From Annona cherimola (Eukaryota; Streptophyta; Magnoliopsida; Magnoliales; Annonaceae): 64,000 bases of DNA. A program made the position numbers and the translations under genes. The stretch spans positions 93,977,137 to 94,041,136 of the forward strand of contig CM059972.1 of assembly GCA_030490835.1 (NCBI GenBank), written 5' to 3'. Below are positions 62,541-64,000 of the stretch, piece after piece (positions within the stretch are counted from its first letter, which is position 1; each line of letters starts with the position of its first letter). The notes under the pieces are model-generated. The model ran no database searches and had not been told where the DNA came from. It saw only the letters and a list, made by a program, of their open reading frames with translations.

Positions 62541-63306
62541 TGTTAGAGCAAAAAATAAAAAAAGAGAAAATAAGGAAATTGGTAAAAATTAAAATAAAAC
62601 TAAATTCCACTTTAGGTGTTTTACGACGCCACTTTCCTTAAAGTAATTTTACTACCATATTTTCTACTTAGTGTAATTTTTCAGTTGTTCCCAAGATACA
62701 AAAAGTGAAACCTAAACTAGAACAAGAAGCAACACCTCTTCTAAGCACATGAATACTTGAAGACAAAATTTTTAGTTGAATAAAGAGAATTCTCAAAATA
62801 TACGATAATATTACAAGTCAACAACTAGGACACACAATGTTTGAATTTAGACAAGAGCAACAGGATGTCTTGATGAGGACATAGCAATCTCTTTTCATAC
62901 ATTGCATCTCTTCAAATTATATCCTGTTGCATCTCTTGCCGTGTCAAACATATTAGATTTTTTGAAAATTTCAAACCTTCAACCGTTTTATTCTTTGATG
63001 CTAATTTGCAAATAAAAATACTAAAATGTAGATGATGAAAATCAAACCCACAACCCCCTATTTCATAAGCCAAAATCATTGCCAATTGAGTTATTTCACT
63101 TTTGTTGTTTATTTATCATCATCATCATCATAAGCCATTTCCCACTAGGTGGGATCGGCTGTGTGAATTCTGTTGTGCCATTCTTAGCGACTTAAGACTA
63201 AATTTTCTGTAGTTTGTAATATTTTTAAATCTTGTTTAATTACTTTGATGTTTATTTATGATATAATAAAATATTTATTATAGATTTAATATTGAAAATT
63301 CCAACA
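62541..63306 (-). repeat. Copia 5' LTR with RTE tail insertion
   Basis: On the minus strand it starts TGTTGGAATTTTCAATATTA and ends at 62541 (CA). Without the 143-bp insertion (element plus one duplication) it is 623 bp, against 715 bp for the partner LTR; the difference is a deletion near 62885. Confidence 0.87.
63117..63248 (-). mobile_element. RTE 3' tail, copy 3 (132 bp)
   Basis: A CAT-repeat tail followed by AAGCCATTTCCCACTAGGTG and GGATCGGCTGTGTGAATTCT matches the 3' end of copies 1 and 2. It is flanked by exact TGTTTATTTAT duplications (63106-63116, 63249-63259). The partner LTR at about 54265-54290 shows the same place without the insert. Confidence 0.9.
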
Positions 63307-63470
63307 AAGGAGGTAGCAATTGCCGGTGACGTTGTGGGACTTGACGAAGACTTTCTCTTGGCAAGCCCATCTTCTAAAGTAGTTGTAGTTTCGAATGGTT
63401 ATTTGTGTCATTTTCAAAAAAAAAAAGAGCGTGCCAACGGTTGAAGTCACGTGTTTCTTAACGTTGATGT
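63307..63470. other. Interior of the Mutator-like element, right part
   Basis: The + frame VAIAGDVVGLDEDFLLASPS and KVVVVSNGYLCHFQ is open here, continuing the frame that ends at 53612. Family unknown. Confidence 0.3.
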
Positions 63471-63597
63471 AGATCAAGGTTTAAAATGCAAAAATATATA
63501 TATATATATATTTTTAAGGTTTAAAGGTGTAAACGACCAAACTTCAAGGTTTAAAATTGAAATAGGCAAGGTAAAAAGTTTAAAATGGAAAAAGCCC

Positions 63598-64000
63598 ACA
63601 TTACATAAGTGGTGCTTCAGTTGAAAGATGGATGGGATCGTAGTGGTCCCTAGGTGAATCATTTGAACCGAAATCTCTATGATTACATTACTATGGAATC
63701 ATTTATCTAGTCAAATTATAATGGTTGCATGAACGTTTTAGTTTTTTGCGTTTTAAATCCTGTAACTCTACGTACTTGTATTTTAAAACCTAGAGTTTGG
63801 TCCTTTGTATTTTAGAATCTAAAAGTTTTGGTTCATTTACATTTTAAACTCTTAAACCATAATGACATTAAAAAAATGTCATTACATGCGAAATGACATA
63901 AATACTTTCCAATATTTATAAAAAAAAAGAAGAAAATCTTTTTGCATTTTAAACTAGACGAGGACGCTTTCTTCATTTGTCCTTAGAAGCTCCAACAACA
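63598..64000. other. Repeat DNA at the window end
   Basis: Positions 63738-63960 (GTTTTAAATCCTGTAACTCT, ATTTTAAAACCTAGAGTTTGG, GACATAAATACTTTCC) repeat the left end of the 52498 element in the same orientation, probably the start of a neighbouring related element that runs off the window. Confidence 0.5.

Larger units (their letters stand above)
53613..63306 (-). mobile_element. Ty1/copia LTR retrotransposon with nested insertions
   Basis: The order on the minus strand is 5' LTR (63306-62541), gag, protease, integrase, RT, RNase H, polypurine tract, 3' LTR (54327-53613), which is the copia order. Flanks GAGGA (53608-53612) and AAGGA (63307-63311) form a 5-bp duplication with one mismatch. 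Insertions after its arrival are a MITE at 54751-55027, a Tat-like element at 58641-62072 and an RTE tail at 63117-63248. All its genes carry stops or frameshifts. Confidence 0.9.
52498..63597. mobile_element. Probable Mutator-like element with long inverted ends, split by copia
   Basis: The left end (52498-52700: TTTTAAATCCTC, ACTTTGCCTATTTTCATTTT, AAACCTTGAACTTTGG) is mirrored at the right end (63470-63597, in reverse CATTTTAAACTTTTTACC, TTGCCTATTTCAATTTTAAA, CCTTGAAGTTTGG). Flanks ACACTACTA and ACATTACAT agree at 6 of 9. Removing the copia insertion leaves about 1.4 kb with a non-TIR interior. Another similar end in the left orientation starts at about 63735. The assignment to Mutator is by long AT-rich ends only. 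Confidence 0.5.

Noticed and set aside
1..64000. CRISPR array, bacterial operon or plasmid features
   Set aside because: No spaced identical repeats, ribosome binding sites or bacterial genes; all evidence is for plant nuclear DNA.

Overview
This window looks like nuclear DNA of a flowering plant with long introns, probably a woody eudicot or magnoliid; the species cannot be named from the sequence. The reasons are GT-AG introns with T-rich + strand tracts, many plant-type transposons (RTE and L1 LINEs, Ty1/copia and Ty3/Tat-like LTR elements, TRIMs, Tourist-like and hAT-like MITEs), and one host gene whose protein matches the plant Niemann-Pick C1 family. No bacterial genes, CRISPR array or convincing tRNA/rRNA gene was seen.

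Positions 1-48443, + strand: a single gene, the 3' part of an NPC1-like sterol transporter. I resolve 32 coding exons (3030 nt, 1009 codons plus stop) with consistent phases. They run from the first membrane segment after the N-terminal domain, through the middle luminal domain, sterol-sensing domain and C-terminal luminal domain, to the stop at 48441-48443. The N-terminal sterol-binding domain and start codon lie upstream of the window. Only about 6% of the span is coding. One intron uses a GC-AG pair (donor at 36261).

The introns are swollen by transposons. Intron 3 (1867-11555) carries a near full-length antisense RTE (6427-9709, perfect 20-bp target duplication) inside a larger A/C-rich block of unknown origin. 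Intron 9 (20708-24200) carries a 5'-truncated sister RTE inserted into a Tourist-like MITE. Other introns hold further Tourist-like MITEs, hAT-like elements, a TRIM cluster with forward and inverted copies (19019-19985), a foldback element (25525-25835), a MITE interrupted by a 415-bp insert (25979-26684), an older RTE with a duplicated 3' end (37053-37530), a reverse-transcriptase relic (41340-41570) and an antisense L1 fragment with an RNase H domain (46496-47508).

Positions 48444-64000 are intergenic and repeat-rich. A nested set sits at 52498-63597: a probable Mutator-like element with long inverted ends is split by a minus-strand copia element (53613-63306, both LTRs present). That copia element is itself interrupted by a Tourist-like MITE, by a small Tat-like LTR element inside gag (58641-62072), and by a 132-bp RTE tail in its 5' LTR. 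All transposon genes here are decayed. I found no second host gene.
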